Origin: Aphelenchoides besseyi
Taxonomy: Eukaryota > Nematoda > Chromadorea > Rhabditida > Aphelenchoididae
Reading direction: 5' to 3'
DNA length: 64,000 nt
NCBI GenBank assembly: GCA_024699855.1
Contig: JAMPIQ010000002.1
Coordinates: forward strand, 12,772,001-12,836,000
Translations under genes and position numbers: made by a program
Notes under the pieces: generated by a model
What the model was told of the DNA's origin: nothing
The model's input: the letters and a program-made list of their open reading frames with translations, nothing else
Databases searched by the model: none
In this document: piece after piece, positions 60,448 through 64,000 of the stretch
Position numbering within the stretch: the stretch's first letter is position 1
How the letters are laid out: each line of letters opens with the position of its first letter

Positions 60448-61582
60448 TAGATTCTGAAAAGAAATTTTAAGTTCCACGACTGTGTGATAAAAACAAAGAC
60501 ATTTCCCGCGATCCCACACGAAATGAACGGACATTACGAGAAGGTTACTCATCAATCAGCGAAAGCATAACCGATCGCGATCAATCGAGAACAAATAGCG
60601 TAATTGGTGTTGAAATCGCTACGCAGTTCGATGCAATCTCCTTCAATAGACACTGCAACACGTGTATTTTCCCCGAAATCTCAAAATTCGCTAAAATTTC
60701 CATTCAACCTTTGAGTTTCTTTGCCCTTATAAATAACCACGACGCAAACTCGTCCGTTGATCAGTAATTCGCTTTACTGCGTGGTCGCTCGCGCGAGCGT
60801 CATTTCACTAAAAGGTACAACGGTTCTCTTACTTTTCGTGGTCAGGATGATAAACACGCGTGTACTCTTCGACTCGACCTGTCAAATGTAAATTATGAGC
60901 ACGAAGTCGGTCGTCGTAGAGCGTCGAACAAAAGAATCTTTTCGTTTTTGAAACAATTGAAAAATGCGTTTGATTAGCGCGAAAACGCAGCCGATCGGAG
61001 GTCTGTTTTTGGAAGAACAAAGAGCGCCAATCACGTGTTAGCAGCCGCGCGTCGTGGGTTCGTGCATAATCCGACTAAAATCCGTTGAATTCGCAGTCAA
61101 ATCGATAATGAAAAGTGGAATCGATCAACGAAACGTAAATCAAGCGCACAGTTGCTGTTAAAAAATGCATCTAAAAAAAGAACGAACTACGACCTCCGCG
61201 ATAAGCTGGTGCTAATAAAATCCCCAAACCACATAATACGTCCGCAAATATACAAAAGTAAATGGCCCGAGACGTGAACACTAGCGAATCGCCTGCACGC
61301 GAATCGAGGACAACCGACAACACGGAACCTGTTCACCGTTGCTGCTGCTGGACGACCGTCTGTGCTTCTTCTAAAAGAAGTTTGTGTCTCGCCACTTCGT
61401 CGCAAGAGTTTGGCGAAATGTTCGCACAAACTTTGTCGATATTCTCTGCTCTCGCAAGAATCGAAATCAACAATCCACTTACGCGTCCGACATCAGTTTC
61501 TTTTGCAATAGAGTCGAAATGCCCGATCTAATCTTCCAGTTGCTATAATTTCGTGAAGGATTTCAGGAATGAATGTACAAGA
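60448..61582. promoter_or_regulatory. divergent region between lst-2 and AP-2 mu
   Basis: 1.1 kb between two endocytic genes that point away from each other. No supported exon; frames at 61187-61531 on both strands overlap and look random. The left edge has the TTTTCAG trans-splice acceptor of lst-2. The right edge has CAG acceptors at about 61539 and 61566 before the AP-2 mu ATG. Confidence 0.5.
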
Positions 61583-63141
<1,559 letters not shown>

Positions 63142-63660
63142 TCAGTAACACACGATTACATTCCATCTGCCATAAGCAAGACCTTTTCGATTACTGGTCT
63201 CAATATTCACTTCTAATGGGCATTTGCATGCTTTGACGAACCCTTTGCATCATAGTTGACGAAATTATTTCTAACGCTTAAGCCTCTACAACAATTATTT
63301 TTGAATTCTTACACGCCAAAGACTTTGAGTACTTATTTCCAAGTTTCCATAAATTTCTACAATTTGCTCTGTGTAAATGTGAACCTCAGTTTTCGCAAGA
63401 AAACGTTTGAACGTCGTGTTTTTGCTGATAATTTTATTGCAATAAAAGCATTAATTGAACAAGCTAGCGACATTAAAAATACGAAGATAGGAATAACACT
63501 GGAAAGAACGTATAATCCGGTGGTAGCTACATGAAGATATGTTTCGCTGGGAATTGTTTGTAAAATTGTTAGCTAGAAGGCAAATGGAGTTTGAAGACGG
63601 TGATCAAGCAGCGTCACGCAAACGTTGAGCCGCCTAAAAACGACCATAAATTTGAGTCAA
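63142..63660. other. convergent intergenic region
   Basis: This stretch lies between the ends of AP-2 mu (+) and the partial gene at the window edge (-). The frame at 63256-63534 (+) has no start or splice context. Nothing else was noticed. Confidence 0.5.
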
Positions 63661-63968
63661 TTACATTTTGTTTACCGTGTTTGTGTCAAAATCACGTTGA
63701 ACTTCGCTTAGCAATTCGTATCCGGCCATGTACTTCTTGCGACCTTGATTTAACAACGGCGGACAGATGTTGACGTGGAAAGTCCAGAAATCCATTTTCT
63801 CTGACAAATAACTTCCAGAAGGCGAATTGCGAAGACCCATAACGTACGGAACAGAAGTTGTCTGAAAGTAAAGTTATAGTCGTGAACCATAAAACAGTTT
63901 ACTTCAAACAAAGCGTCGTATTTCATGCAAATTGATTGCAACATCTTCATAAAATCCACAGATTCTTC
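63661..63968 (-). CDS. 3' exons of an unrecognised gene (truncated by the window)
   Basis: Two minus-strand exons, 63968-63903 and 63861-63661, join in phase 0 and give the last 88 residues of a protein. The upper exon follows an ATATTTAG acceptor at 63969-63971, so the gene continues beyond 64000. The sequence is clearly coding (DFMKMLQSICMKYDALFE, then TTSVPYVMGLRNSPSG, WTFHVNICPPLLNQGRKKYM, and an end DTNTVNKM). No motif I can assign is visible. Confidence 0.6.
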
Positions 63969-64000
63969 CTAAATATTCGAATCTTCGTACAGAAGTTAAA

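Overview
This window is nuclear DNA of a nematode. The genes are broken by very short introns (mostly 38-50 nt, GT...TTTAG or TTTCAG). Several start codons sit a few bases downstream of a TTTTCAG-type acceptor, as expected for spliced-leader trans-splicing. Gene content is animal and typically nematode: unc-80, lst-2, a TspanC8 tetraspanin, and a precursor whose peptide is exactly the C. elegans nematocin sequence. The clade cannot be fixed from sequence alone. Exon coordinates were built by hand from reading frames, splice sites and remembered family sequences; phases were checked exon by exon, but no alignment was run.

Layout, left to right. 1-4738: no supported gene. 4739-5248 (+): short single-pass membrane protein. 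6020-9540 (+): ankyrin-repeat calcium-independent phospholipase A2. 10110-11066 (-): two abutting cistrons, a 93-aa unknown protein whose stop codon overlaps the ALG13 start codon (TAATG). 11067-15402: gene-free. 15403-28918 (+): the whole UNC-80 gene, about 44 exons and 3,485 aa. 29160-31150 (-): ARHGAP32/33-like RhoGAP without an SH3 domain. 33580-34922 (-): DMSR-like peptide GPCR. 35611-37334 (-): nucleobindin. 37712-38381 (+): mitochondrial ribosomal protein L40. 40815-41936 (-): gene-like fragments I could not assemble. 42023-43066 (+): TspanC8 tetraspanin. 43547-43972 (+): basic unknown protein. 44611-47041: two head-to-head nematocin/neurophysin genes. 47042-54487: 7.4 kb with almost no coding signal. 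54488-56503 (+): NPY/NPF-like GPCR. 56630-57225 (-): three-finger GPI-type protein. 57607-57867 (-): small unknown protein. 58248-60447 (-): LST-2. 61583-63141 (+): AP-2 mu. 63661-63968 (-): 3' end of an unrecognised gene running off the window.

Most exciting point: nematodes are generally described with one vasopressin/oxytocin-type gene. Here two lie divergently, 1.29 kb apart between start codons. One encodes canonical amidatable CFLNSCPYRRY. The other encodes CFLNSCPYRRF followed by ER, with no glycine for amidation. Exon number, exon phases and the 165-nt middle exon match, so this is a duplicated ligand in which one copy has changed its peptide end and processing site. A DMSR-like and an NPY-like peptide receptor lie on either side, about 8-10 kb away. 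Other genes concern neuronal excitability (UNC-80/NALCN channel), endocytosis (AP-2 mu, LST-2) and lipid or glycan metabolism (iPLA2, ALG13); nothing indicates that the window is one pathway.
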